A stretch of 64,000 nucleotides of DNA, from the NCBI RefSeq assembly GCF_000283155.1, contig NW_004454178.1:24308099-24372098 (forward strand). Reading direction: 5' to 3'. A program made the translations under genes and the position numbers. Of this stretch, positions 1-12,184 are shown piece by piece. The first letter of the stretch is position 1; each line of letters opens with the position of its first letter. The DNA is from Ceratotherium simum simum. Its lineage: Eukaryota; Chordata; Mammalia; Perissodactyla; Rhinocerotidae. The notes under the pieces were generated by a model that saw nothing but the letters and a program-made list of their open reading frames with translations, did not search any database and was not told the origin of the DNA.

Positions 1-1040
1 AAAAATATGTCCATGGATCCTTAAACCTATTCTGGTTAAATATGCAAGAACTTGGAACCCTGGCTGTGAACAATTAATGTCAAAAGCATGACCTAAGTAC
101 CAGAAATCTAAGTACATTTCTCAATTTCTGTTCCCTAAAGAATGAGGAAACAATGATTTATAATTGTTAAACAACACTTTTTCCTCCAAACTTGAAAGCA
201 CTAAGTCTTTTACTCATTCAATGAGGACAAACATAGTTACTACATTTAGCTTGTTTCTCAAACATTTAGCCATTTTGTTAGCCTCTCTGTGAACCAGCTT
301 TATGATGGTGCTGTTCCATTTTGAAGACTAAAACTGGACATGGTTTTATAATGATGGCCCACTACACGCCAAATATCATTTTAAATTGTCTTCATAACAC
401 TGTTCTGTAACACTATTCCATTATTGACTCACACTGGTAAGGACCTGACTCTAGATCTTTCTAGGAATATGTATATTAGATGTCCTCATTTTTTGATCCT
501 TAATTACTATTTGAGTGATTCATACTATGCCCATACCCCTATTGCATTGCTTCCTGTTTGCACTAGAGCAACCACAGAATAGCCTGGACAAAATCATTTC
601 CTTTTTCTTTTGATATTTATGTACTCATTGCTCCAGACAGTATGTGCAAACTGTAGCTGTGGCAAGTGTGGTGAGCTTGGTGTTCCAGGAAACTAAGAGT
701 GGTTGTCAAGGGGGCTTAGGAAAATTCCCTGGTGCTGGCATCAGCAGTGGAGGGGAGTGAAGGGGAAGTGGAGCTGGGCTGACTATTTCACTGCCTCATC
801 CTGTCTCTCAGTTTGCCTCCTTTCCCGGGTCACTAAGGTCAGAGCAGAAACTTCCTGCATAAGTGGAGCTCCCCTAGCTGTGTAAAGGGTGAGGTCAGCA
901 ATATACTACTTCCTTCTAATAGCTTTCAATTTACCGTAATTTGTGAGCTGGCAAATTTAATATTGTGTATCTTGGATGGTGAGAGCAAAAGAGCCCATCT
1001 GGCCAGAAAAAACCCACACTTGGCCATATTATGCTTTGCC
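1..1040. other. Unassigned AT-rich DNA
   Basis: I recognise no gene and no repeat family here. Open frames are short (the longest is about 60 codons near 703-885) and have no convincing splice context. The patch at 700-880 is somewhat more GC-rich than its surroundings. Probably intergenic or intronic. Confidence 0.6.
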
Positions 1041-1044
1041 ATAT

Positions 1045-1175
1045 TTGTTCATTCATTCATTCATTCATTCATTTGTTCCTCCAACACACTTTTGGAACTC
1101 CTACTGCATGTAAAGTGTCATGCTAGGCTCTAGGCATGCAAAGAGTCCTACCGTAAGGAGCTCATGGTCACTGAG
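1045..1175 (-). mobile_element. L2 LINE 3' fragment with (ATTC)n
   Basis: The stretch begins with about six ATTC units and continues with a diverged version of the reverse complement of the L2 3' end: the region corresponding to 'gcctggcacatagtaggtgctcaata', then wording like 'aaggagctcatggtc'. Orientation is minus. L2 is an ancient mammalian LINE, and this copy is heavily mutated. The ATTC run matches the short repeat that L2 ends in. Confidence 0.6.
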
Positions 1176-1334
1176 TTCCCCAGCAAACTCTTTGCCAGGG
1201 CTTTCCACAAACCCTAGAAGAGAAAGCAGGTGCATCTTGAACAGATTTCCACATGGAATCCTGCATCTGAAGCCGTGCTGCCTGGACAGGAAGATAGCAT
1301 CAAGCTATAGCAGATCAAACATGAACCTAGAAGC

Positions 1335-1500
1335 CATGAGGCCTAACTATGTCACTTACTAACTGGGTAAACTTGGGCAAGTTACTTTACCTTCTAAACT
1401 GTAAAATGGAGCTAAAAATAGAACCGCTCTCATAGGGTTGTTATGACAATTAAATCAATGTTTTATACGAAGTGCTTAGTCCAATCACATGCTGGAAGAA
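1335..1500 (+). mobile_element. MIR SINE, plus strand
   Basis: The core is recognisable as 'tgggcaagttactttacc', then 'ctgtaaaatgg', then 'ctcatagggttgtta'. These are the central and 3' parts of the MIR consensus in order. The tRNA-derived head is lost or too diverged to see. Confidence 0.8.
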
Positions 1501-1504
1501 TTGC

Positions 1505-2350
1505 TTGAGATTTTTAATCCTTCCTTACCCTACATCACTTACTTTGATCTTTGTTATTGGAAACAAAACAAAAATAAAATCTGCTCCCTATTTAATCTGG
1601 ATTCAATATTCTGCACCAAGTGACACTTTATAATCAATTGCCATGATTATTAGATGAAGCTTTGAACAAGAACTAGGTAGTTAAAATGCAAGTTATGTAT
1701 ACCGATAGGCCAGTGTTAACACCATTGATTTGGTGAGTTTAGAGGGACCTGTCTCAGTGAATACAAGGACTCCATCATTTTCTGTGGCTTGTTGAATCCA
1801 GATTAACCAGGTAAAGTGTTGCTACTGTTGTTGTTTTGGTTTTTAATAATAAAAGGCTAAAGTAAATTATGCAAGGTCAGCTAGGGTCACTAAAATGGAG
1901 GCAATTTCTTCTTGAATTAACATTTTGAAGTTAGCAGGCCTTGCTCACTGCTCATAAAGTTATGCTGAAAGCCATGTGCAGGAAGTAAAATCGTTAAAAA
2001 GGAGTGTTTGGACACAGTTGTGAAACTTTTTTTTTTTTTTTCAAAAATAGGGATCTGGGCATGAAAAAGAAAACATTGGAACAGTCATGCATCCTGAGAT
2101 TAGTCAAGACACATGGGACCTTTCACCCTCTGCTAATGTGGGGTGGCTCGCCCTGGCCAGAGGTGTCCATGAGCATTTGGCACTTGGCAGCTGTTGGTGG
2201 ACCACGGTGAAATCGGATCCAAGGCCCAGGGCAGTCCTGGGGAACAGGTGCCCCCATTGCGCATGTTAACTGCATTTTGTGAGGGACATGTAATCCCAGT
2301 GACTAGGTGGTCTGAAAGATGAAATTACTCTGGGGCCCTCTGAAACCAAC
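1505..2350. other. Unassigned DNA
   Basis: No gene or repeat family recognised. It contains an A/T-rich run near 1560-1580, a 15-base T run near 2027-2041, and a more GC-rich patch at 2130-2260 with two overlapping 60-70 codon open frames that lack splice signals or protein-like composition. Confidence 0.55.
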
Positions 2351-2369
2351 TCGTTAATCCATGTGGTCA

Positions 2370-2515
2370 CTAATTCTCTCTCTCCTCCTTTCTCTCTTTC
2401 TTTCTCTTTTTTCCTTCTTCCGTCCTCCCTTCCTACTTTCCTTCCTTCCTTCCTTCCTTCCCTCCTTCCTTCTTTCCTTCCTTCCTTCCTTCATTTTTTC
2501 CTTCTTTTCTAATCT
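2370..2515. repeat. Pyrimidine microsatellite (CTTT / TTCC)n
   Basis: An almost pure pyrimidine tract on the plus strand of mixed CTTT, CCTT and TTCC units, with imperfect blocks near 2372-2412 and a cleaner TTCC block at 2436-2495. The apparent 116-codon open frame over it (2361-2711) is a compositional artefact: it reads as Leu/Ser/Phe repeats. Confidence 0.9.
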
Positions 2516-2529
2516 TTTTATTACCCATT

Positions 2530-4560
2530 TATTTCTTCTCGTCTGTTCACTGTGTCATTCAGAGGAATCCTTAAGCACCTACTATACTTGTAGAGATGTG
2601 AAGGAAAATTTTAAATATTCTCTCTTGCTAGCATTGGGGAAGATTTTACAGGATCTAAAAAAGGCTGTGTGTGTGTGTGCATTTGAGGAGCAGGAAATAA
2701 GCAATTTCTAAGTTGGAATGAGATATTGAAAGGGAAAAGACATTTTTAGTTTGGTTTGGAGCAAGGATAAAAGGTCTCATAGCTTGAGGCTGATAATACG
2801 ATATGAAAATCCACACAAAAAGAAAAACTCCTTAACTATAGGCTGATTTCTGCATTCTTCATAAAGTGAAAGATTATGCTCTATATTTTTTAAGTATACA
2901 GACAGAACACTGATTTTTATTCTTGGCTATTTACTCCATTCTTATGTCATGGATTCACCTGGTGAGTCAGGAATTTTCCTTCTAGTATCTATTCATAGAC
3001 AGATGTGTATATAAAGTTTCCAAATAATTTGAGCCCTGCTTTTTATATGCATCCTTGTCACTGTTATGGAAACTGTTGATAGCAGACCCGGTGCAGACCT
3101 TAAGAGGAGACTTCAAGTGCTTCAGTACTGCTCCTAAATGTTCCAGAAGGTGTTGACCATGACTGTTGAAGCTTTAGTAGAAATCTATGGAGTATAACGC
3201 ACTGTTCTACATCAAGGGTCAATTTGCTACAAATAAGGAAGGTTTTCAAGCATTTTTTCCTCCTCTCTCTTAACCTTAGGTAAATGGTCCCTTTATATTT
3301 TTCACACCAACTGTACTCGCCCCTGAAATCTGTCAGATGGAACCGGGACTGGCTGTGTGCTCCGCAGAGCCTCAGCTAAGGGGTCTACCCCCAGGCCCTT
3401 GTGCTCAGCAACCGGGGCCACATGCGGCCAAATGGCAATTGAAAGGGCTGTTTCCATAAACAAGCTCAGAGCGGAGACTGGTGACAGCCACCGGCGATAG
3501 ACCCTCTGGTTAGTGAAGTTCAATCCCACCCCCATTTTCTGAGGGCTTACTGAATACCTGGAGGAGTTGCCTTAGGAATGTGTTTACAGCTAATAAAAGG
3601 TGACCCTTCCTGTGACTCTCGTGCCTCTTCAAACAAACAAGCCCTCCCCTGTGACGGGCCCACATCTCTCGTCTTGTCCTTTGAACTGTTACTATGCACT
3701 TCTGGCCCAGAGGATGTCAGGCCAGGTTTCAGATTTCCCTGGTATGCATTGGCTTTTTCTTTTACAATAAAAAATTCAAACATCAGGACTCGGTGCTAGA
3801 CAAAGCAGGAGAACCATTGAGCTGCTGTTCTTGGATTGAAGACATTAGAGGAATGCTCACTGCGAGATGGACCGGAAAGACACATTGATTTCTGTTGGCT
3901 TTGGAGGCTGTAGTTATCCTGGTAGGAGTCCATGTGTATGTGTCTTTTAAGGAAGAGAGAAGGCAGGATGGGGTACCCCCAACTTCCATTGTTTCCTTTC
4001 CTTCCACACCATTTGAGGGGACAGGCAATACTGTGTTAACCAACCGGAGACTTCATTAGAATATTAGGATATCGACTGACTTTTATTAAACAATGAAAAA
4101 TGTTTAATTATAGCAGAGATAGTGTTGTTTGTCTTAGGGTTGCTGCCCTATGAAAAGGCTGGGGGAGCTACAGTCTCAAGAATTTGCCATCGCCCTCTGA
4201 AATAGAGCCAGTGCCTGGGTTAGAGTGCCAAGAAAGACCTCAGGAATCCTGGGGAAGAAGATGGAGCAAGGTCCGAGAGATAACCCAGGAACCGCCTGGC
4301 AGAAGACCTGGTGAGAAAATGCAAATTGTGTATATATGATTCACTAAGAGCAAGATTTTCTTTCTGGTCATGGAGATTCCCTACTCAGGCTCTAGGTTCA
4401 ACTAAGGGGTACATAAAACTTCTTCCTACAGTTGTATTTTAGAGACTATTTTGAGAAAGGAATATTAGTAGGATCTATGAAAGGCATAACATTCCTAACT
4501 GTCCCTGAAATCTCATAGGTTAGAATGAACATTCTACGGGGGTTTCAGAGCACAAAGCAG
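2530..4560. other. Unassigned DNA
   Basis: No repeat family or gene recognised. The patch 3300-3530 is modestly richer in CpG and has a 77-codon minus-strand open frame (3302-3535), but no matching acceptor/donor pair and no recognisable motif. The rest is AT-rich with short chance frames on both strands. Confidence 0.5.
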
Positions 4561-5040
4561 TGTCCTCCTTACCCTGCTAAAACGCTTCCAGATACAGAGC
4601 GAATGAATAACTGCACGGGATGCCCTGGCCCGAAGCTGTCATGAAAGGGTTGCAGGGAAGTGGGTCCAGACAGCTTGGACGGGAGCAGGCGGACACCTGC
4701 ACTCCATCAAGGGGGCCCCGACCCGCCCGAGGGGAAACGGAGTCTGCCAGCCCTATCTCATCTTGTCTTCCAGTCACCTGGTGAGGAAGATGTCGACGGT
4801 GTGGAGAGTAATGATGTGTGTTGAGCGGGGCCTTGACCCGCCGTCCAGACACGTTTGCAGTCTCCGGCTGGAAGAACGCGGCTGCCTGTCTGGCTTCCTT
4901 GATGTGTCTGCAAGGAGCAGACCTCGTGTGATTGCCAAGTTGTCCAAGCTGACCAAGGCTGCCATGGACAGAGTCCTCTGAATGTCCTCTCTCCTTCTCT
5001 CCGGGATCTCCTGGGCAGCGTGTGGTCCAGGCAGCTCTCA
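4561..5040. other. CpG-enriched patch of unknown role
   Basis: I count about 22 CpG dinucleotides in 480 bases, well above the nearly CpG-depleted flanks. A good splice-acceptor-like string (a pyrimidine-rich 'cttgtcttccag') ends at 4773, and a plus-strand frame stays open from 4763 to 4981. Minus-strand frames are open over 4577-4852 and 4758-5099. None of the translations resembles a protein I know. It could be an exon, a small CpG island, a retained conserved element, or an inserted GC-rich sequence. Confidence 0.4.
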
Positions 5041-6295
5041 GGGCCAGCTTGCTTGCTCACCTGGTGCAGTCCAAGGACCACACAGGACCACTGGGTCACT
5101 CCCTCCTTTTCATCCTCCAGCCCTGCATGATGAAGAACATGCAGAGAGTTCTGTGCTGTTCTCTCAGGACGGCGGAATCAGACCCTCAGCTAATTCAGTG
5201 GAAAAGACATGCACCAAATCTGTCTTTTTGCTTCGTGCAGACCAACCACACAATTCACTGATCTATTTTGGTAGAAATGCACATAGCACAATAATTGAGA
5301 TATATGTTTTATAGGCAGAGTGTATCTGCTCTTTTATTAGGGGATTTTAGCTCATCAAGATGGTGTTTGCAGAACCTGACAACGTGATAAATTTTGCTTG
5401 TTTTAATCCTTTCCTTTTTTCCACCAGAGGTTAATTGTTTGGTATTCTTTGTTAAACTAACACTTTTGATGGGTTAAGAACCACTAAGCCCACTTAAATA
5501 AACAGACCATTCAGGTAAGAACAGAAAAGCCAGTGTAGACACAAGCTATTAACTTCCTACATTGGGGCTAGTGTGTTAGTTGATTGACATCAAAAATGAC
5601 AAGTGGATTCACTTGGAGATTTTTAAAATACCCATTAACTGCTAACAAGTGTTAACTTCCTTTTTTCGGTAGAAGAAATAGATTTCTTGATATTTGATCT
5701 TCCTGAATTATTTTAAAAAACCCTCTTAAGTAATGTTGTACCATCCTTCAAACACACTGCTTACTCTCATTGATATTATTTTTAATACTTCACATATGTA
5801 AGATCAATCTGTCTATATATTTACCTTGTCTCATTTCTGTTCACAGGTTTTAGACTCTAGATTATACAAGCTTCATAAAATGATTCAGGAAATGTTCCAT
5901 TTGTTTCTATGCTCTAAAGTGTTGTTATGTCATGGGAATTCTGATTTTGTTTCAGCAATAATTTTATAGTAAGAAAGAATAATAATCTATGTTCAGAACA
6001 GTGAGTGTAGAAGCAATATTAGAATAATTTGGAATAGGTAGGTACTGGTTACAGGCTGGGTTCTTTAGAAGCCACCTCCAAGGCAGAGTTTGGGGTGCAA
6101 GATGTTTGTTAGGGACTAAGATGAATGAAAGGAAGGGGGAGGAAGGTGACTTGAGTAGGGTCAACTGTATCACAGCCTCCCCAAAACCTTGGCCAGTTTG
6201 GCCTCATTCTTCTACTAAGTCTTTAAGTCAGTTATTGTGCGTCTTCAGACTTGCTTCTTTTCTAAAATATGTTGCCTATTCTGAAACATTTGAAA
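5041..6295. other. Unassigned AT-rich DNA
   Basis: No gene is recognised. The segment around 6040-6150 (a 'gggttctttagaagcc...' string followed by a G/A-rich stretch) feels like an old interspersed repeat, but I cannot name it. Open frames are short and unsupported. Confidence 0.5.
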
Positions 6296-6299
6296 TTCC

Positions 6300-6588
6300 A
6301 TATAAATTTTAGAATAAGCCATCGATTTCTACAAAAAATATCTGCTGATAGTTGGCTTTGGACTGTTGTAAAGCTGTAGAGCTGTCTAAGAGAACAGATA
6401 TCCTAACACTGTTGAGTCTTACAATTCATTGACGTGTTCCATGTCTCCATTTATTTAGGTTTTCTTTAATTTCTCTCAATGATATTTTGCAATTTTCATT
6501 GTGCAGCCCTTATACACATCTTGTTAAATTTATTCCTAAGTGTTTTGTATTTTAATGCTATTGTAATTATTATTTTTTTTCCAGAGGA
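6300..6588 (-). mobile_element. Old L1, ORF2 fragment (left part of split element)
   Basis: Minus-strand L1 ORF2 sequence of the region downstream of the reverse transcriptase core, recognisable from 'ccatttatttaggttttctttaatttc' and 'ttgttaaatttattcctaag' type wording. It stops at about 6588 in a T-rich stretch. The same reading of L1 resumes at about 12787, so this is the left piece of one old L1 split by later insertions. No open frame survives. Confidence 0.7.
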
Positions 6589-6592
6589 GAAG

Positions 6593-6873
6593 CTTTTTTT
6601 ATCGAGGTAGAATTGACATATAACGTTATGTTAGTTTCAGGTGTAGAACATACTGATTCCTTTATTTGTATACATTGTGAAATGATCACCACAATAAGTC
6701 CAGTTACCATCGGTCACCATATAAAGTTACAGAAGTTTTTCCTCTTGTGAAGAGAACTTTCAAGATCTATCCTTTAGCAACTTTCGAATATGTAATACAA
6801 TATTATTGACTATAGTCACCCTGCTGTACGTTACATTCCCATGGCTTATGTATTTTATGACTGGAATTTTGCA
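6593..6873 (-). mobile_element. 5'-truncated L1 3' UTR insertion, minus strand
   Basis: Starts with a T run (its poly-A tail reversed) and reads as the L1 3' UTR type 'gaggtagaattgacatataac', 'atgatcaccacaataagtccag', 'ctatagtcaccctgctgtacgttac' (L1MA-like, from memory). An imperfect target duplication flanks it: CCAGAGGAGAAG at 6581-6592 and CCACAGGAGAAA at 6874-6885 (10 of 12 match). It is a small separate insertion, 281 bases long. Confidence 0.65.
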
Positions 6874-7079
6874 CCACAGGAGAAATTTTTTTCTTTTTTT
6901 TATTGATGTCCTAATAGTTTATAACATTGTGAAATTTTAGTTGTACATTATTGTTTCTCAGTAACCATATAAATGTGTCCTTTCACCCCTTGTACCCACC
7001 CCCAATCTGCTTCCCCCTGGTAACCACCAAACTGCTCTCTCTGTCCGTGTGTTAATTTATCTTCCACATATGTGTGAAA

Positions 7080-10000
7080 TCATTCAGTGTGTGTCTTTAT
7101 CTGTCTGCCATTTTCACTTAACATAATACCCTCCAGGTCCATCCATGTTGCTGCAAATGGGATGATTTTGTCTTGTTTTATGGCTGAATAGTATTCCATT
7201 GTATGTATATAACACATCTTCTTTATCCAATCATCAGTCGAGGGACACTTGGGTTGCTTCCACTTCTTGGCTATAGAGGATAATGTGGCAATGAACATAG
7301 GGGTGTGTATGTCTCTTTGGATTGTTGATTTCAGGTTCTTTGGACAGATACCCAGTAGTGGGATAGCTGGATCATAAGGTATTTCTATTTTTAATTTTTT
7401 GAGGAATCTCCACACTGTTTTCCATAGAGGCTGCACTAGTTTGCATTCCCACCAGCAGTGAATGAGGGTTCCCTTTTCTCCACAACCTCTCCAACATTTG
7501 TTATTTTTTGTCTTAGTGATTATAGCCATTCTAATGGGTGTAGGGTGATATCTTAGTGTAGTTTTGGTTTGCATTTCCCTGATGATCAGTGTTGTTGAAC
7601 ATCTTTTCATGTGCTTATTGGCCATCGTATATCTTCCTTGGAAAAAAATGTGTTCATATCCTCTGCCCATTTTTTTTATCGGGTTTTTTGTTTTCCTGTT
7701 GTTCAGTTGTGTGAGTTATTTATATTTATGGAGATTAACCCCTTGTTGGATATATGATTTGCAAATATTTTCTCCAAGCCGGTGGGTTGTCTTTTCATTT
7801 AGATCCTGGTTTCATCTGCCTTGCAGGAGCTCTTTAGTCTGATGAAGTCCCACTTGTTTATTTTTTCTTTTGTTTCCCTTGTCCAAGTAGACATGGAATT
7901 CGAAAAGAGCCCTCTATGACCGATGTCAAAGAGTGTACAGCCTATGTTTTCTTCCAGGAGTTTTATAGTTTCAAGTCTTTGATCCATTTTGAGTTGATTT
8001 TTGTGTATGGTGAAAGAAAATACTCTACTTTCATTCCTTTGCATGTGGCTGTCCAGTTTTCCCAGCACCATTTATTGAAGAGAATTTCCTTTCTCTGTTG
8101 CATGTTCTTAGCTCCTTTGTTGAAGATTAGCTGTCCATAGATGTGTGGTTTTATTTCTGGGCTTTCAATTCTGTTCCATTGATCTGTGTGTCTGTTTTTA
8201 TACCAGTACTATGCTGTTTTAATTATTATAGCTTTGTAGTATATTTTGAAGCCAGGGATTGTGATGCCTCCAGCTTTGTTCTTTTTTCTCAGGATTGCTT
8301 TAGCAATTCAGAGTTTTTTGTTGCCCCATATGAATTTTAGTATTCTTTGTTCTATTTCTGTGAAGAATGTCCTTGGGATTCTGATTGGGATTGCATTGAA
8401 TCTGTAGATTGCTTTAGGTAACGTGGACATTTTAACTATGTTTATTCTTCCAATCCATGTGCATGGGATATCTTTCCATTTCTTTACGTCATCATTGATT
8501 TCTTTCAATAATGTCTTATAGTTTTCATTGTATAGATTTTTCAACTCCTTGGTTAAATTTATTCCTAAATATTGTATTCTTTTTGTAGCGGTTGTAAATG
8601 GGATTGTCTTCTTGAATTCTCTTTCTGTTAGTTCATTATTAGAGTATAGAAATGCAACTGATTTTTGTAAGTTGATTTTGTACCCTGTAACTTTGTTGTA
8701 GTCATTGGTTATTTCTAATAGTTTTCCCATGGATTCTTGAGGGTTTTGTATATCTAAAATCATGTTGTCTGCAAACAGTGAGAGTTTCACTTCTTCATTG
8801 CTTAGTTGGATTTCTTTTATTCCTTTTTATTGCCTAATTGCTCTGGCCAAAACCTTCAGTACTATGTTGAATAAGAGCGGCGAGAGTGGGCACCTTTGTC
8901 TTGTTCCTGTTCTCAGAGGAATGGCGTTCAGTTTTTCCCCAATGAGTGTGATGTTGGCTGTGGGTTTGTTGCATATGGCCTTTATTATGTTGAGACATTT
9001 TCCTTCTATACCCATTTTGTTGAGAGTTTTTATCACAAATGGATGTTGGATCTTGTCAAATGCTTTCTCTGCATCTATTGAGATGATCATGTGGTTTTTA
9101 TTCCTCATTTTGTTAATGTGGTGTATCACATTGATTGATTTGTGGATGTTGAACCCTGGTATAAATCCCGCTTGATCATGGTCTATGATCTTTTTAATGT
9201 ATTGCTATATCTGGTTTGCTAATATTTTGTTGAGGATTTTTGCATCTATGTTCATCAGTGATATTGGCCTGTAAATTTCCTTCNNNNNNNNNNNNNNNNN
9301 NNNNNNNNNNNNNNNNNNNNNNNNNNNNNNNNNNNNNNNNNNNNNNNNNNNNNNNNNNNNNNNNNNNNNNNNNNNNNNNNNNNNNNNNNNNNNNNNNNNN
9401 NNNNNNNNNNNNNNNNNNNNNNNNNNNNNNNNNNNNNNNNNNNNNNNNNNNNNNNNNNNNNNNNNNNNNNNNNNNNNNNNNNNNNNNNNNNNNNNNNNNN
9501 NNNNNNNNNNNNNNNNNNNNNNNNNNNNNNNNNNNNNNNNNNNNNNNNNNNNNNNNNNNNNNNNNNNNNNNNNNNNNNNNNNNNNNNNNNNNNNNNNNNN
9601 NNNNNNNNNNNNNNNNNNNNNNNNNNNNNNNNNNNNNNNNNNNNNNNNNNNNNNNNNNNNNNNNNNNNNNNNNNNNNNNNNNNNNNNNNNNNNNNNNNNN
9701 NNNNNNNNNNNNNNNNNNNNNNNNNNNNNNNNNNNNNNNNNNNNNNNNNNNNNNNNNNNNNNNNNNNNNNNNNNNNNNNNNNNNNNNNNNNNNNNNNNNN
9801 NNNNNNNNNNNNNNNNNNNNNNNNNNNNNNNNNNNNNNNNNNNNNNNNNNNNNNNNNNNNNNNNNNNNNNNNNNNNNNNNNNNNNNNNNNNNNNNNNNNN
9901 NNNNNNNNNNNNNNNNNNNNNNNNNNNNNNNNNNNNNNNNNNNNNNNNNNNNNNNNNNNNNNNNNNNNNNNNNNNNNNNNNNNNNNNNNNNNNNNNNNNN

Positions 10001-10790
10001 NNNNNNNNNNNNNNNNNNNNNNNNNNNNTGTTTAGTCTCCACATCTTTGTCACTTTCCCAGTTTTTTTCTTGTAGTTGATTTCTAGTTTCATCTGATTAT
10101 GGTCAGAGAAGATGCTTGTTATGATTTCCGTCTTCCTAAATTTATAGAGGCTTGCCTTGTTTCCCAACATATGGTCTATCTTTGAGAATATTTCATGTGC
10201 ACTTGAGAAGAACATGTATTTTGCCGTGTTTGGATGGAGTGCCCTGTATATATCTATTAAGTCCATCTTGTCTAGTTTTTCATTTAAGTCCACTATTTCC
10301 TTATTGACTTTCTGTCTGTATGATCTATCCATTGATGAAAATGAGGTATTAAGATCCCCTACGATTATTGCATTGTTGTTAATGTCTCCTTTCAGGTTTG
10401 TTATAGTTTCTTTATGTACTTTGGTACTTCTATGTTGGGTGCAAATATATTTATAAGTGATATGTCTTCTTGGTGGAGTATCCCTTTTATCATTATATAT
10501 TGCCTCTCTTTGTCTCTCGTTACCTGTTTTATCTTGAAGTCTGCTTTGTCTAAGTATGGCAATACTTGCTTTCTTTTGTTTGACATTAGCTTGGAGTATT
10601 GTCTTCCATACTTTCATTCTGGGCCTGTGTTTGTCTTTAGAGCTGAGATGTGTTTCCTGGAGGCAGCATATTGTTGGATCTTAATTTTTAATCCATCCTG
10701 CCACTCTGTGTCTTTTGATTGGAGAATTCAGTCCATTTGCATTTAGAGTGATTATTGATATATGAGGGCTTAATTTTGCTATTTTATCAC
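7080..10790 (-). pseudogene. L1 ORF2 (endonuclease-reverse transcriptase), broken
   Basis: ORF2 of the younger L1, encoding the apurinic endonuclease and reverse transcriptase of target-primed reverse transcription. It starts near 10790; the endonuclease part (down to 10029) shows 'VGDLNTSF' and the catalytic-type 'SDHN'. The 745-base N gap follows. RT then continues with 'RPISLMNIDAKILNKILAN' next to the gap, '[17 protein letters not shown]' and '[20 protein letters not shown]' at 8827-9129. The metal-binding box reads 'LFADN' rather than the usual FADD near 8770-8775, a loss of one key aspartate. The Cys-rich C-terminal motif 'CWRGCGEKGT...HCWWEC' lies in 7080-7670. At least four frame breaks separate these blocks, so no functional protein is made. 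Confidence 0.85.
9284..10028. other. Assembly gap (745 N) inside L1 ORF2
   Basis: An unbroken run of N. Both flanks are ORF2 of the same L1: endonuclease end on the right, reverse transcriptase fingers on the left. In the L1 family about 250 codons lie between these points, close to the 745 missing bases, and the two flanks share one reading frame across the gap. The gap is therefore probably a sized, unfilled piece of this L1 and not a missing gene. Confidence 0.9.
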
Positions 10791-11351
10791 TTATTTTCCA
10801 GTTCTTTTGCATTTCTTTTGTTTCTTGTCCTGTGTGTTTCAGACTACCAATTCAGTTTTCTAATTCTGTATGATGGTTTTCTTAATTTTCTCTTTATTTA
10901 TCATATGTGTTTCTGTTCTTATTATTTGTTTAGTGGTTACCATGAAGTTTGTATAAAAAATCTCATAGATGAGATAGTCCATTTTCTGATGGCCCCTTAT
11001 TTCCTTAGACTAAGTCAATTCCATCACTTTCCTCTTCCTCTTCTAAGTTTTTATTGTCACAACTTATTCCAACTTGTGTTGTGAGTTTGTGTTTAAAGTG
11101 ATGAGGTTATATTTATTATTGGTGTTTTCCTTCTCTTAATCTTTGGTGTTATAGTTAAGTATCTGCTAACCTATACTGATAGAGAGCTGCAATTTTTCTG
11201 ATTTTGTCTACTTATTTTTCCCCTTGCTCAAAGCTTTGTATCCCCTTTCTCTTTTTTTTTTGTTCACACATGAGGGCCTTCTTGAGCATTTCTTGTAGTG
11301 GAGGTCTTGAGGCAATGAACTCCCTTAGCTTCTGTTTATGAGGGATAGTTA

Positions 11352-12184
11352 TTATTTCTCTATCATATCTTTGAAGGATATTTTCACTGGACAGAATATT
11401 CTTGGCTGAAAGTTTCTGTCTTTCAGAATTTTGAATATATCATTCCACTCTCTCTTAGGCTGTAAAGTTTCTGCCGAGAAATTGGCAGAGAGCCTGATAG
11501 GACTTCCTTTGTATGTTATTATTTTTTGTCTTGCTGCCCTTACTACTTTTTCTTTATCATTGACTTTTGCCAGCTTTACTACTATATGCCTTGGAGAGGG
11601 TCTTTTCATGTTGATATATTTAGGAGATCTATTGATTTCATTCACTTGTATTTCCAGCTTCTTTCCCAGATTTAGGAAGTTCTCAGCTATTATTTCTTTG
11701 AGCAAGCTCTCTGCTCCTTTTTCCCTCTCTTCTCCCTCTGGAATACCTATAATCCTTATGTTGCATTTCCTAATTGAGTTAGATATTTCTTGGAGAATTT
11801 CTTCATTTATTTTTAGTCTTCATTCTCTCTCCTCCTCCATCTGGAGCATTTCTGCATTCCTATCCTCAATATTGCTAATTCTTTCTTCCATTTCGTCAGC
11901 TCTGTTCTTTAAAGATTCCAATTTTTTTTTATTTCCTCCATTGTGTTTTTCATCTCCAACATTTCTGATTGCTTTATAGCATTTTCTTTATAGCTTCAAT
12001 CTCTTTTGTGAAGAAGTCCATGATTTCATTGAATTGTCTGTGTTTTCTTGTAGTTCACTGAGCTTTTTTATGATAGCTATTTGAATTCTCTATGATTTAG
12101 ATCATAAATTTCTGGGCTTTCAGGATTGATTTCTGGGTGCTTGTTATTTTCCTCCTGGTCTGGAGGTTTAATATATTTTTGCAT
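11352..12184 (-). pseudogene. L1 ORF1 (RNA-binding protein), broken
   Basis: ORF1 of the same L1 encodes the coiled-coil, RRM and C-terminal-domain protein that coats L1 RNA. The N-terminal part opens at the ATG at 12184 ('MQKYIKPPDQEENNKHPE') and stays in frame to 12077. The RRM/C-terminal part is readable at 11352-11705, with 'RHIVVKLAKVNDKEKV', 'ARQK' and 'TYKGSPIRLSANFSAETLQ', typical of the L1 ORF1 C-terminal domain. Between 11705 and 12077 the coiled-coil part is interrupted by a frame change. About 277 codons in total, slightly short for the family. Confidence 0.8.

Noticed and set aside
2361..2711. 116-codon plus-strand open frame
   Set aside because: Most of it is a translation of the CTTT/TTCC microsatellite (Leu/Ser/Phe/Pro repeats). 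No coding evidence.
9240..10079. 279-codon plus-strand frame through the gap
   Set aside because: It consists almost entirely of Ns and is antisense to L1 ORF2.
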